Assembly (NCBI RefSeq): GCF_950023065.1
Contig: NC_088680.1
Span: 19,766,559 to 19,830,558 of the forward strand
Direction of reading: 5' to 3'
Origin: Planococcus citri
Taxonomy: Eukaryota; Arthropoda; Insecta; Hemiptera; Pseudococcidae
DNA: 64,000 bases
In this document: positions 10,284 through 22,740 of the stretch, piece by piece
Layout: every line of letters begins with the position of its first letter
Position numbering within the stretch: position 1 is the stretch's first letter
Program-made: the position numbers and the translations under genes
Notes under the pieces: generated by a model
Told to the model about the DNA's origin: nothing
The model's input: the letters and a program-made list of their open reading frames with translations, nothing else
The model's database searches: none

Positions 10284-10956
10284 TTCGGCTGAATATACCT
10301 GATCTATATACTTTCATCTTGTTAACGCAACTGTTAAAAATATATAGGTATAGGTAGGTAGATAAGAATGATATTTACAAGACGATGAATTAAAATAAAA
10401 TTGTCGAAATTAAATAGGTAATTGCTCAACGATTTCAGCTTAACAGAAAGCATCAACTTTCAAGTTCCATAGCGATGTAGACAAGAAAGAATTTCAAAGT
10501 ACATACTTACCTAAGTATTACAAAACCCTAGATTTATTATTTTTGAAATTCTCAGGTCCACTTTTTCAAGTTTTATCTTTACCTATTCCGAAAAAATCAT
10601 CCATTCAAAAACACTTCAACGTGCGAAAGGATTAGAGAGAATTAGGATTCAGAATCTGGATAAGATAAACATGTAATTTTAAACTAATCTTGTGTCTAAA
10701 ATATGATTCCGAAATCCGAATCCGATTTCTGATAAGGATCAGTGATGTGATCACTGATCAAGTCCGGCCCAGCTCTTGGAATTTGGATGAAATTCATCGA
10801 AACAAACAAAATAAATCTCTATAGATCTAATCAAAGATCTCGATCGTTTCATTTATCATGTTTTCTCAATTAGATTCGGTCGACTTCATCAACCTATTCG
10901 ACAAATAACAACGACCATTAAAAAAAATAAAAAAAATAATTACTTACATATTTTTT
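10284..10956. other. Non-coding interval upstream of the CpG-rich exon
   Basis: No coding signal. It precedes the candidate promoter region and may hold its regulatory sites; no clear TATA box was seen. Confidence 0.45.
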
Positions 10957-11330
10957 TTGTTCCTACGTTACGATTTTTTTTGCACGCTACATCGGGCATC
11001 GGCCGACAACTACCGAACGTACCCGATGTTACGTTTCAAGTCGAGTTCGAGATTTGGAAAACACTTCGAGGCGACCGCAGTTTGTTTACATTTCTCGTTC
11101 GTTCGGTTGGTGAATGTCGCGTCGTCCATCTCGGATCACGTACGAAATTCTTACGAAAATTTCGTAGTTTTTCTCGCCGCTCGTTATCGCGATTTGTATT
11201 GTAATTATTTAATAATCGACTAGTGTTGGTGACATCTTTTTTAACGTGATTCGTGTTGAATTTTGCATTGACTTTATTGTAGACCGCCATCTCCGTCTTC
11301 GTCTTCGTCTAGTATCCTGCTCTAAACTTG
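10957..11330 (+). promoter_or_regulatory. CpG-rich candidate promoter and non-coding first exon
   Basis: Composition shifts from AT-rich to CpG-rich (many TCG, ACG and CGA words) for about 350 bp, then stops at a near-consensus donor, AACTTG|GTAAGTACT, at 11331. An initiator-like GCAGTTTG lies near 11078. The first ATG of the likely transcript (11114) opens a 17-codon upstream frame ending at TAG 11165-11167, so the segment is best read as 5' UTR. The short frames overlapping it are on both strands and look like by-products of low stop density. The gene would extend rightward; its coding exons are not visible in the window. Confidence 0.5.
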
Positions 11331-12860
11331 GTAAGTACTACTGGAGTATTTCTTTTCTATCTTTGTGTAGCCTTATTATGAAACAAAAAAACCACATACC
11401 ACATGTTTGGAAAAAAGCTACATAGGTATTTAAACGCGATATTTGGTAACCTTGGCGAATAATGGCTAAAATTACGAATCGTTTAAACTAAACAAAGAAA
11501 CCAATGTGTTTTACGACTATATGCACCATCGCTCCATCAGTCACTTAGGTGTCCAAGTCTATCCATAGGTTTAATGAATAATAATATTAAAGGTGTAGAT
11601 TTATACTCAGAGGTCGAAGTAATATAACCGTATATTTAATGCCTTTAGTGTTCGAGCATAGGTACTTAATAATTTACGGTGTACTATGTAACTATTCATT
11701 CGCAGATGTTTTAATTTTAGAGTAAAAAAAAAATACCAACTTTTCAGAATCTGCGATAATTCAGTAAACGAATAGGACTCTTTATTCATTCCTATACGAC
11801 TCCCTTAACGAAGTATTGCAAACATGTGAAATACTTTTACTCGTTCGTATATAGTTAGGTATAGTAAATAGAAATACCAAATTCATACGTGCTTTCATTT
11901 CACATACCCTTAAATCGTACTCTAGTATGGATATTGCAGAAGAATGTCATTGACCACCTGTAGAATTTCAATTACTTTTCCCCCAATTGTAAAGGGGCTT
12001 ATGGCAGTTAGGTTTTTCAACTTTTCGATTAACTAAATTATTATGTTGTAGAGGGTGGAATGTTTCTCTCATTCTCCTTATGTACGTTTACCGTATATAA
12101 CGTCGTTTTAATTCTTGCCGCTTTACTTATACTTACCTACTTACTACTTGTATAAGTGTATTATACGGTTGCGGTGCTTTTAAGCTGCAGGCGTTTTATA
12201 TATTGTGTACCTTACTTATAGGGGTTAATGGCTTGGGTGTGAAAGAAGGTTGTAGATTATGGATTTTAACGTGTTTGAATTGTTATTATTATATTAAATG
12301 AAATAGCTGTATGGTGTGTGTACTTGCCAGCGAATTGGGTTTTATGAAAAGCGATAAGAGGTTTATTCAAATTGAAAAGTGTTGAAATCAAATAAAGAAG
12401 CTGTGCAATGAGAGATGAGAGAAAAATGTTTACCTATTCGGTGTTTTCTGTTGTCTGTAAAGACGTTCGATGGTTCCTACAAAAAAACTTATTCGGGTCG
12501 GATCTTCCTCTTATCCAAAAAATTGATTACTTATCTAAATTTTGATGAAACAAAATCGTGATAGATGGAGTTTTCCTTCTGTGGAGTGTGATTCGTTCCT
12601 ATGAAATTTTGTTTTTGAGATATTTTATAGCTAAGGTTGGAATGTTCAACGATGAAAAATGTAGAATTTTGGCCAATTCTGAGATTTCACTTCGTTTAAA
12701 TCATAATTTTTTTTTTTTTAGTAAAATCTCAGAATTTGACCCAAAGAAGCTGAATTATGAAAGGTACAGGAAAAATCAAATGAAAAATTATCGAGCACTT
12801 GCTAGTGCGTTTCAAAATGTAAATTATTCAATTAATTTGAAAAAATGTGCATATAAACGC
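11331..12860 (+). other. Putative intron of the plus-strand gene
   Basis: It follows the donor at 11331. No acceptor plus coding exon was found. A 127-codon frame at 12558-12941 runs through low-complexity T- and G-runs and is not credited. Confidence 0.4.
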
Positions 12861-13420
12861 CTTTTTTTAGGGGTACCTAAAGAGGGGGGTGGGGGGGCTC
12901 TAAAAAAAGGGTTCAAAATTGCGAATTTAGAGGGAGCTTAATTCAACTTTTTCATCTAGATAGTTGAATATATACCTCGAAACGTTACGTTTGGCGCAAA
13001 TCGCAATTTTATAGTTTTCCAGGGGTTCCCAAAATATCGAAATTACAAAAAATTGGAAAATTGAATTTTTGAGTATCACTGCAAAATTTTACTAAGCTTA
13101 AAATTTGGTAGGATAGAGGTCTTTGAGATGCTATAAACTGTAAAAAACTTTTTAGCGGGGTTCAAAGGGGTAAGTTGAAAATAGTGGTTCCAAAATTTTC
13201 CAAAAATTAATCCCTCTCCCCCCATTTCTGTCTTGAGGGTCGAAAATAGGAAAATCACCTCGCATGACGATAGATATCTTACGCTAGAAACGTTTTTGAA
13301 AATATTACCCAGTGGTTCCTAAAATTCTTTTTTTATTCACAACTTTGGGAACCCCTGGAGTCCAAAAATTGTAATTTTGGAGTACCTAGCCACGGATTCG
13401 TATTTAGGGCATTTAAGATG
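12861..13420. repeat. G-run and 15-bp inverted repeat framing about 340 bp
   Basis: CCAGGGGTTCCCAAA at 13019-13033 is mirrored exactly by TTTGGGAACCCCTGG at 13344-13358. The core CAGGGGTTCCCAAA resembles hAT terminal repeats, but no matching 8-bp flanks were found, so it is an old or decayed element at best. A G-rich run lies at about 12885-12897. Confidence 0.45.
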
Positions 13421-13679
13421 TGAATAAACGTACATTTAAAAATGCGTTAAAATCACTAAAAAAATTCCCAAAAGGTTATGAAATTCACCAGTACATTACT
13501 TGATGCATACATGATAAAACAATGTTTAAAACTTGTTATGATGCAAAAAACACTGAAATAAAGCATTGAAATCGTTGAAATTGAATGAATTTTAAAATCA
13601 AAATGAGTTAAAATTTCGGCAGGAAATTTTTAAAAAAATCCAAACCTTTGAATAAATACGAGTAGGTAGGTACTTATAT

Positions 13680-14055
13680 CTGAAGAATTCTGAGCTCAAA
13701 ATTGACGCATGATTTTTGAGATTTTTGAAAAAGTTTTATACGATTTTTTTCCAAAAAATCCAACTATTTGAACAGAACTTTTTTTGAGTCCTTTTATAAA
13801 ATTTTGAGCAAGAATGAATTGTCATGATAATTTGGTATTTTTGAAAGAAGTGTCACGTGACTGAAATGAAATAAAATCAATTCCATAGAAAATCAAAATT
13901 TTTATCAACACCTTTTTTGATCAGTTTTGGAAAATTTTAAGCACTAAATTGGCGCATTATTTTTGGGATTTTGGAAAGAGTTTTAGTCGATTTTGCCATC
14001 CTTGTCCTAAACTTTAAAATTTTTGTGTCAAATTTTAATTTTAACTTAGAAAATC
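13680..14055 (-). repeat. Reverse-orientation copy of the 262-bp repeat family
   Basis: Read on the minus strand, phrases such as 'tgagctcaaaattg.cgcat' (near 13687 and 13935) and 'gtcacgtgact' match the monomers at 1236-2970. About 1.4 monomers, with a local period near 248 bp. Confidence 0.55.
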
Positions 14056-15589
14056 AAAAGTTTCTGCATATTTTGAACTCTGTCTTCTGCAAAAGTCGTG
14101 AATTTCATTCTATAGAAAAATTTCACCAAAGAGAAAGACACCCTTAAACGTTGACAATATTCGTTGGAAAAAGTTGTAAAATTGGAATTGTGAAAAATGA
14201 ATTGCTAAATTCCTCGACTCCCCCTCCGATGAGAAACAGATATTCATTTTGTTCTGCAAGGAAAAAGGCCTATTGATTGAAAAAAGTTGAACATTTTCTC
14301 ATTATTTCCCCTCGTTCACTCTATTCCCATTCATTATTCGCAGCTTTCTTTAATTAACGTCTCGGCAGTTCCCCTTCCTTCTCATCTTTTCGTACTCTCA
14401 CATTCCACCATTTGTACTCGTATTTATTTATATACAATTCCGCACACAATTTTACAATGTCGATTCTCCCTTCACAGTAATACTTGGTAACATTTCCAAA
14501 TTCGAAACTGCTTGGGCTCGGTGTTGCATTTCGTTAAATATGGTACCTCTACCTACTCGCCCAACTCATCGACTAAAATGTATTAGACTACTATGATGTG
14601 TCATTAATCAAGAAATCAAACTCCCTTTCGCATCCTTCAGCTGATAATTTATCACACGATTTTTCATCAGGTGTTTATATTACAAAAAAATTAAAGGTAG
14701 CAGTACACTCACTACATAAATACACGATCAATTAATCGATTTTAGTTGTCAGCAGCGTTAGAATATGCCGTATTTAGCTATTTACCAACACCTACCCCTC
14801 TCTGCTCACTCTGTCTACCTTTCAATTACCTGAATGCGACAGACGCGAATACGTCTTCTCTTCGCTATAGAGAGGTTGCAAATCGCTACTCGACGATAAT
14901 TGCGATATTGGTTTTATACATTTACCTGGTGACATATTCGTCGTTTATGTAGATGCATTTATACCATAAATACAATGAAAGCATACGTATTACAGATGCA
15001 AACGTATAAAGATAACTCAAATGAATGAAAAAATAGAATCACAAGATCGGTGCTGGTTAGGCTATGAGTACCTAATAATATATTGAGTATTCTTTTCTTA
15101 TTACTTTCGGTATGAAACGAAAATAAAATCGCTATCTCAACGACGATGGAAAAAAGGAAACCCCATCGAAATATAAAATGTCAAACAGACAGGTCAATTT
15201 CAGGATAAACGATTGCACATCGTACAACGCCCATACACCTACTCGTTGTATTGGTAGGGTTTTCTAAAATAAGATAGGACCAAATTGAAGGCTGGTGCAA
15301 TTTTAGCTATGTATTTGCCCTTCTCTCTCGAGTAACCCTATGAATTGGTTCTATGGGTTCCCCTGTTTCGTATTCGTTTACTATATACAATGTAGTTAGG
15401 CTGTTGCGTATATATTATTATTGGGTAACATTTTGCTCGGATGGTTTATTTCGAATGAAATCGTTGACGATTTTGAACACCTATTTTTTTTTTTTGTTTC
15501 AAAAATATTTTTATCATTCGTACGAATGCAACATTATTTTTGGAGTAGGTTATTCTTCTGATTCATGTCCGTAAATTATTTAAAATTAC
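14056..15589. other. Non-coding, apparently single-copy interval
   Basis: No element, array or convincing exon. Short frames near 14287-14490 and 14746-14952 lack motifs. Confidence 0.5.
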
Positions 15590-17460
15590 AAAACGAGACA
15601 GCCCTTTGGTAAAAATTCTCAAAAATGCATATTAAAAAGTGAAAATCAACAAAAAATGATGAATTTTTGGTAAAATTTTCCTAAATTTAGCAAAAATTGT
15701 CAAAAAAATTAGAAACTCTTTTCAAATTACAGGTAAAGCATAAAACACTTGAAATCACCAAAAAGTGACGAAATTTCGGTAATTTTGGGTATTTTTTCTA
15801 AATAGGTACATAATTTTAATAAATTTTTGATAGTTTTTACATCATTTTAACACTTTTTCATTTCATTTTGCACAAGTTTCGTTGACATTTCAGCATTTAA
15901 TGTAATTTTTCAGTGATTTCAATGCTCTTTAAAATTATTTTTACATCACATTAAAAGCATTTTCCAACCAACACATACTTTTCAACTGCCCTCAACTGAA
16001 GCAAAACAGACTTTCACTACAGATAAAAGAAAACCCACCTATTATCCCTGACGAACCCTCTGAAATGCAAAAATTCATCTCCCTAATAAAAAACACGAAC
16101 CTCACAAACCAAATCTAACCCCCCCCCCCTTTACGGGTGTAATAACCCTGTAATTATAAACACACAAAAAAACAAAAAAAAAACACTTTCGTGTATTTTG
16201 ATTAAGTCTCATTGAAATTTCAGCAGTTTTTGGTAATTTTCAGTGATAAAATTTTTTTTTCAATGTTTTACATCATTTTTACGCATTTTCAACATTTTTT
16301 CATGCATTTTGGAAAAACTTTACTAAAACTCTGTACTTTTTCAGTAAGTTTCAGTGATTTTGTTGCATTTTTGGGCATTTTTCCAGCATTTTATATGTTG
16401 TTTTTTTTTGAGAAATATCACTTTTTGGTAATTTTTAGTGATTTTAATGATTTTTCAAAATGCTTTCTCATCATTTAAAAGCATTTAAACCTTTCTTTGT
16501 CATACTTTTTTTTTTTGCAAAATTTGTTGAAATTTCATTTGTATGGGGTAATTTGGCATTTTTGACAGTTTTTACTTCATTTTAATGCTTCATCGTGCAT
16601 TTAAACAAACCTTGCTGGAATTTGAGCAGTTTTTTGTATAATTTTCAGTGATTTAAATGTTTTTTTTTAAAACGTGTTTTCAACATCTTTTTGTGCATTT
16701 TTGCCCAATTTTATTCAAATTTCATCACTGTTTCAAAATTTCAGTGATTTTAATGTTGTTTTTTTTAGTATTTAAAAGTATTTTTACGTCATTTTGACAC
16801 ATTTTTAACAATTTTTGTGCTTTTTTTCTAATTTTTCAAAATTTTACTAGTTTTAGGTAATTTTTTGTGATTTTAATACATTTGTAAAAATTTTACATCA
16901 TTTTACTCAACACGTTTTCAATATGTTTTATGCATTTTTGTCAAATTTTGAAAAGTGTCATATTTTTTGTGTAATTTTCTGTGATTTTATTGACTTTTCA
17001 ACTGTTTCCTACATTTTTGACACTTGATCGTGCATTTTTATCAAATTCACTAACATTTATTCACTTCTTGGTTATTTTTATCTGGTAATTTTGATACTTC
17101 TTTAGTCTTATCACATCATTTACTTACCCCTTTTTCATTCTGTTTCGGCAAATTTCATCACTCTAAAATAAACAGCGATTTTAATGCCTTTTTTTGTACG
17201 TTTTTACGACATCCTGACGCATTTTCAACATTTTTCCATGCATTTCAGACAACTTTGATTAAATTCTAGCAGTTTTTGGTAATTTTCAGACGTTTTTATG
17301 CAGCTTTTTGAGTATGTTCAGATCATTTTTAATGCTTTTTAAACACTTTTGTGTGCATTTTGGGAAAATTTTGCTGCAATTTTTTTAGCAGATTGGTGAT
17401 TTTAAGTGATTTTTTAATGCATTTTTGACTTTTTTTTACATTATTTCAACACCAAGAGCT
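15590..17460 (+). repeat. Degenerate ~108-bp tandem array
   Basis: Phrases 'tttttggtaattttcagtga', 'ttttacatcattttaa' and 'catttt.catgcattttgg' cycle. 'tcagtgatttt'-like landmarks fall near 15910, 16238, 16347, 16434, 16645, 16738, 16868, 16978, 17173 and 17404. The spacing averages roughly 108 bp but varies from 87 to 130. The array is interrupted by a LINE 3' fragment. Confidence 0.6.
15960..16190 (+). mobile_element. 3' end fragment of an RNase H-type LINE, with 3' UTR and A-rich tail
   Basis: The fragment sits inside the 108-bp array. Its frame at 15963-16118 gives the last ~50 residues (starting SNQHILFNCPQL, ending NLTNQI then TAA). They align with the C-terminus of the element at 55866-56764 (SVQHLLFHCPSL ... 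DLTNSI), and the 3' UTR is shared (GGGTGTAATAA near 16135, then TAATTA.AAACAC and an A-rich tail). It is a severe 5' truncation typical of target-primed reverse transcription. Confidence 0.85.
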
Positions 17461-18989
17461 TTTGAAAATGTTTGATTCGAAAAGTAAAATGATGTGATTT
17501 TTTTATGAGAAAAGTTTGCTGTAATTTTCAAAACGTGAGGAAGATGCCCCGAAAGAAAGGGTGCTAATCTATGTAATATTTTTCAGAATGGAAAAGAGTC
17601 CCTAGAATTTTTGAACGAGAATCCGCTTTCGTTCTCATTAGCTGTTCCACCAAGAAAAATGTATCAGACATTAAATTTTCAAATACTTTGTCACTTTATC
17701 CGATTTTTGGAAAAAAATGCACCAATTTGCAGTTGGTATTTTTTTTTAAGATTCCGGGCGTGTCTCCGAAAAACCAAACCTACTCGAAGCCTCAGGTATA
17801 AAATAGAACCCTTCCATCGACTTAACACAAGAGCATCTGCCCATTCCAAATATACCCAATAGCCCAAAGAAAGCCATAAAAAGAACACCAACCTCGCGAA
17901 TTTTCATCTTTAAATTCTGCAACGACCAATTATTACGAAACATTAATTTTTATTGACGAAATGCCATTTCAATCAATTTCATCTGAAAAAGTAGCCATTA
18001 CCAGAAAATTACTCGTATTACTAAAAAAATACCGTCGTTGAAAATATGCAGACGTATAGACGTCCGAAATTATAATTTTTATTTGCAGCTGTTCAATGTT
18101 CACTCGCCCACTCTGTGTATAAGATTGCAGTCACTCTCTCGGTCTTGGTCATAATCATACTCTTATATACTTTGATATGTATAACGCGTTGTGATTTCCC
18201 AAATACCCGACTTCAAATTCACTGTTTCGCCTTAGCAATTACTGCGCGATAATTAACGATGCATCGCCGACAACATTATTACGTCAGTATCGAACAAAGA
18301 AAGAAAGATGGATGGAGACAGACCAGTAAGAGAAAGAGAACCTCTCTCTAAGTTACGTTTTCTGGTGCATTACATGTATATATTGTTGCCATTATTTGAA
18401 TCGTTTTACGCATGCGGACGCATATTACGATATTATAAAGTAAGCAAGGTATAAGGCACATGGTATGTCTTGTATTTGTACGTATCTACGTATATAGCAA
18501 ACCATGGTGAGCGAATTGCGAAGAAAGGGGGAAAAACTCTATAAAGCAGCCCATCTGTGACGGCCAAGGCGCGTGATTACGAATTGGCGCGTACCAAAGA
18601 GCACCTAGTACCTTGAGTAATTAATTAATATAAATGCGCTTGCAAAAGTATCTGAAGTAGTTGCGGGTATTTGGGTGATACAAATATAGCTTACATCAGT
18701 ATCTATGTATAATACAAGACGATTTGGGCACTTAATAGACCTATATCTTGTACCAATCCACTTGTACCTGAATATGCGAGTGCGAATGGAAACTCGTAAA
18801 TAGGTACATAAAATATATCTTGTAAGTTTCTCAGAAAAGCAAAGTAAAAGGGTGCAAGTATTGTTTTTTTGGATCGATCCCAATATGGTCACTGGTCGAG
18901 CTTTTCTTTCGGCAATCATTACACAAAGTGCTGTACAACATACCACGTGATTGGGGTTGAATTCACTACGATAGTCGTAAGTTTCAGCG
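17461..18989. other. Non-coding, apparently single-copy interval
   Basis: No element or exon recognised. A 113-codon minus-strand frame at 18605-18946 shows no family features. Confidence 0.5.
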
Positions 18990-19320
18990 GTTGACCTATT
19001 TAACCTTTAATTTGGCTGATACACGCGAACAAAGTTGTGGATTTGAATACATATTTACCTGGTGGAGTCTCTCAGGCGATGTAGTATGTGTAAGTGTAAG
19101 CCAAGTCAAGCCGACGCCGACGCCGCGCCGCCGCCATTCCTCAGCCTGCCTGGTGTTGATCCCCCTCGAGTAACAACTTGGGTAATTAGAAGTTTCGTGG
19201 AGTCATTATACCGCACGTCGTTTATTCGACGAATTGACTTGGCTTTTATATGTGATGTGTGCAGCGAGAGCTTTGCCCTCTCTGTATCATGGTTGGTAGG
19301 TTGTTTGGTAATTTAAATTA
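18990..19320. other. Locally GC/CpG-rich segment of unknown role
   Basis: A CCG-rich core at about 19108-19139 lies in otherwise AT-rich DNA, with several GTAAGT-like words around 19085-19100. It could be an alternative first exon or regulatory element of the plus-strand gene. There is no direct proof, and the overlapping short frames are not convincing. Confidence 0.25.
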
Positions 19321-21065
19321 ATACGCTTTTGGAATAAGCGATGTTTACTGTTCGGTTAAAGTCGCGGATTTTACGTTCGGGAAGATGCAGATTTACTTAG
19401 TTGAAATCGATTTTGTGAACAATTTTTTGGACCTTAAACTAATTTTTCAATTTTTAGCGGATTTTTGAAAATTCAAAGGCCCATTTCTTGTAAAAAAAAT
19501 CAAAATTCACTCAAAATGACATGAAATTCTAAAATATTCTTTTTCCATGGGTGATGGTTTCGAACCGTTTTGGAACCTCCAGCAGATTTTTTTTGAATTC
19601 TCAGCTGTTTTTGAAAAGACGCTGCGAGTACCTAGAGTGAAAATGAAATTGAGCACCCATGAACTCGGATTTACCATCTTTGGGACCCTTCTGATCGTTT
19701 TAGGCACATGTTTTTAGAATCTGTTTCTGCCGTTTTGAATCTAGAATTTTCTCTAGTGATTATTTTTAAAAAGAAATTTGAAAATTCAGAATGGTTCGAA
19801 ACCGTCTTCAATTGACTTAGGAGGTCGAAAATAGGGTACGAACCAAATTTCAGCTTTTTATGCCGATTTGATCAAATTTTGATTTTTTTTCCTATAAAAA
19901 TTGACTAAATATTAATTTTCAAAAATTCGTCCAAAATTAATAAAAGAATTTTAGCACCTGAAATTTTGGCTGGTGGTGTATTTTAGTATCCTGTTTCGGT
20001 TCCCTTTTGTCAGGTTTAAAAATTTCTATGTCTTTTTAATACTTCACGGGTTACCCCCCACCCCACCCCCTCGTCAGATGCATTTTTGCATCTTGATCTC
20101 GCCTTTTCCCCTCCATCATCAACATCAGTCGAACTGAATAGAATTTTCTGCTCTGCAAATTATCTTTTTTGTATAGTTCGTTTTGAATATGTTTTGAGAA
20201 ATGAGAAATATTAAGAGTGAGGGGTGAGGAGTTGAGAAAGAGATTCAAAATAGAATTGGGGTTAATTATTTTCGAGTAGTAGTAGAGTAGATAGGCACTC
20301 CCTTAATTTCAGAAAAAAAAGCTTGGAACGAACTAGGCAGATTTTTTTTTTAGAAAATAAATTAGAAATTTTTATAATTTCTTGTGGTTTAAAAAAATTA
20401 ATTTGTCTTATGTAGGCTGAGGACTTTGATTATGCCTCTCCCACCCAAAAACTCAAAATCAGTAAACTTCACACGTTTAGCTTCCGAAATGTTATCATGT
20501 GCCTCACATTAAATTATTTTTTTTTTGGGAGGGGGAAATTTTATTGCTGAAGCAAGTGTTTGATTTTTTCATCATTTCTTATCCATTTTTAATGATTTTT
20601 TTTTTTTCATAATTTAACCGAATCATTAGACAACATTTCTTGATGTTAACTCATTTTATTCTGGAATTTTTATATTTTAATATTTTCAAATTCTGAAAAA
20701 AATTTTGAGTTTTAAAAATTTCATTTTGCTTTTGGATACATTCTATGAATTCTGCCTTAATTCTGTACCATTTTGCTTAATGCTTTCAAAATGTTTCACT
20801 GTTATAGATTGTAAATGATTTTTTTTTAAAAATCAAGATTTTTCTTCAAGCACTCAAAAATTTTGCTCAAAAATGGCCAAAAGCAGGTACAGAACATTTC
20901 GTTCTATTAGATGCCAGAAAATGTTATTTTTAATTTTTAGGAAATTTACTATTATTTTGTTTGAATTTGTGGCCCATTTTTACTTGAAAAGATATTGAGA
21001 AATTTTGAGGGAATTTTGATTTTAAAAAAGTTTGTTAGTAGGTACCTAAATGTTTTTGAAGTGGA
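19321..21065. other. AT-rich non-coding interval with old repeat remnants
   Basis: Homopolymer-rich 'aattttcaaaaatt' sequence without clear periodicity. 19797-19860 loosely resembles one arm of the inverted repeat near 31.5 kb. Confidence 0.4.
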
Positions 21066-21289
21066 AAGTAATTGAGTGGGTGGGGGGTCACTGTTTGAAA
21101 CAATGTCTGACTCAACCACTGGTGTTTTCAATTCTGATTGCTTGATTTTGGCTGGAAAGTACTCTAGGTTTCTTAAAAGGGCAAAAAAGTGAAAAGACGA
21201 AAAGACAAAAAGACAGACAGGTGGAAAGACTGAAAAACTTGGGTTTGTACACACCCATTGTTTGAAACAGTGTCAGTCTCAACCACAGG
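21066..21289 (+). repeat. ~60-64 bp repeat units left of the Jockey insertion
   Basis: Unit words 'acttgggtttg.acacaccca.tgtttgaaaca' and 'gtctcaaccacagg' occur here (near 21086 and 21236-21289) and resume right after the retrotransposon at 22765. The array is therefore the insertion target. Confidence 0.6.
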
Positions 21290-22640
21290 GCTTTGGAAAG
21301 CATACAGCAACAACACACCAACTCCATCATCTTACCAAAATTATCCACCAAGGTTTTGAAAACAAACAGTACACCACCACAGCCTTTCTGGACATTAAAC
21401 AAGCTTACGACTCTATATGGCATTCAGGTCTCCTACAAAAATTACAGAATACTCAAGTACCTCATTACTTATTTGATATTATCAAATCGTTCTTATCAGA
21501 CAGTTGCTTCCAGATTATAGACAGTAGAGGGAAGACTTCGCACTCAAAGCGGGACTAAATCAAAACCAGTCGCGTTTCGGACGCCAGGTTTTGAAGAATT
21601 TGTAGAGGGCGCCGCGCATTTAACTTCGCGATTGTACAATAGCGATGCTCTTGAAAGTCTTGAATCTACGTAGTTCGTACATTTCTCGCGCTGTGAATAA
21701 TAGAGAGCGCTCGCGCATGCAACTTCGTGATTACGAAAACCTTGCGCACGGAAAATGTACATTTTTATAACGATAGTGCGAAGTCTTCCCTCTACTGTCT
21801 ATATTCCAGATTCACATAAACGATTCACTTTCAGACCCTAACTAAACCTATCTTCAGAGGCATACCTCAAGGAGCTGTTCTAAGCCTTACGCTTTTCAAC
21901 TTCTACTGCAACGACATCACAACATCATCAAGTGCTAAAATTCTTCAATTTGCAGATGCTACCTGCTTATTCACCCAAAGTAATCATCTCTCCAGTGCAA
22001 TCAACAAACTCAAACAAAGTATCAACACCACCAACTCCTGGCTAAAATCCTGGAAACTTGAACTCAATCCAAACAAAACTGTTACAAAAATCTTCACGCT
22101 GAGACATTGCTGCAACCCTGCCAGAAACATTAATATCAAAAACACTACCGTAGAACGGAGTGATGATGCCGTTAAATATCTTGGAGTATTCCTTGACAAA
22201 CGACTCACTTTCACAAGTCACGTCTCACAGAAAATGAAAGCTACCTACTTCAAACTCAAAACACTTTTCCCGCTAATCAACAGAAGTTCACACTTGAAAA
22301 TCCAAACAGCATTACTAATCTACAAGACTATTCTTCATCCTACATTTACATATGCAGCTCCAGTAAGTATGGTACGGTACCTCCAAAACAAACAAGAAAA
22401 AACTTCAAATATTCCAAAATAAATTTTGTCGAATCGCCACCAACACTCCATGGTTTTGCCGGATTACCCAAATACAACACGAGCTCAAAATTGGAATGAT
22501 AGACAACTTTCAGAAAACTGTAACTGGAAAATAGGTACCTGAACAGGTTATCTGAAAACACCCTTGCTTGCTTCTTCAATATCGGGCAAAATCGCCCTTC
22601 AAGACTCAAACCAAAACTTCCTCAACATTTCTTTTAGGTT
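21290..22640 (+). pseudogene. Reverse transcriptase fragment (Jockey clade), broken
   Basis: Before the MITE, the frame shows the RT block FLDIKQAYDSIWHSGLLQKL. After it, a different frame gives GIPQGAVLSLTLFNFYCND (normally GVPQGSVLGPLLF), FADATCLF (the catalytic FADD changed to FADA), KYLGVFLDKRLTF and a C-terminal region with QNKFCRIATNTPW. A TAA near 21838, a frame change and the altered catalytic pair show it is dead. In active elements this enzyme copies element RNA into DNA at the nicked target. There is no RNase H domain, as in Jockey-clade elements. Confidence 0.85.
21516..21803. mobile_element. 288-bp MITE with perfect 29-bp TIRs and 8-bp TSD, nested in the RT
   Basis: The ends (21516-21544 and 21775-21803) are exact inverted copies starting TATAGACAGTAGAGGG. 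TTCCAGAT flanks both sides (21508-21515 and 21804-21811). An 8-bp duplication fits hAT or P superfamily transposition. The interior is relatively CG-rich (GCGCGCT- and CTCGCGC-like words) and has no transposase. Perfect long TIRs suggest it is younger than its decayed host element. Confidence 0.92.
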
Positions 22641-22740
22641 TCTTAGCACCAACTCTTTTCTTTCTCAAGTTTTAAAAAATCCTATTTGTAAAATTCATGA
22701 ATAGCGCTAAATTACGCTGAACCGAATAATAATAAAATTT

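Noticed and set aside
12558..12941. 127-codon frame
   Set aside because: It runs through poly-T (FFFF) and poly-G (GGGG) tracts and has no family resemblance.
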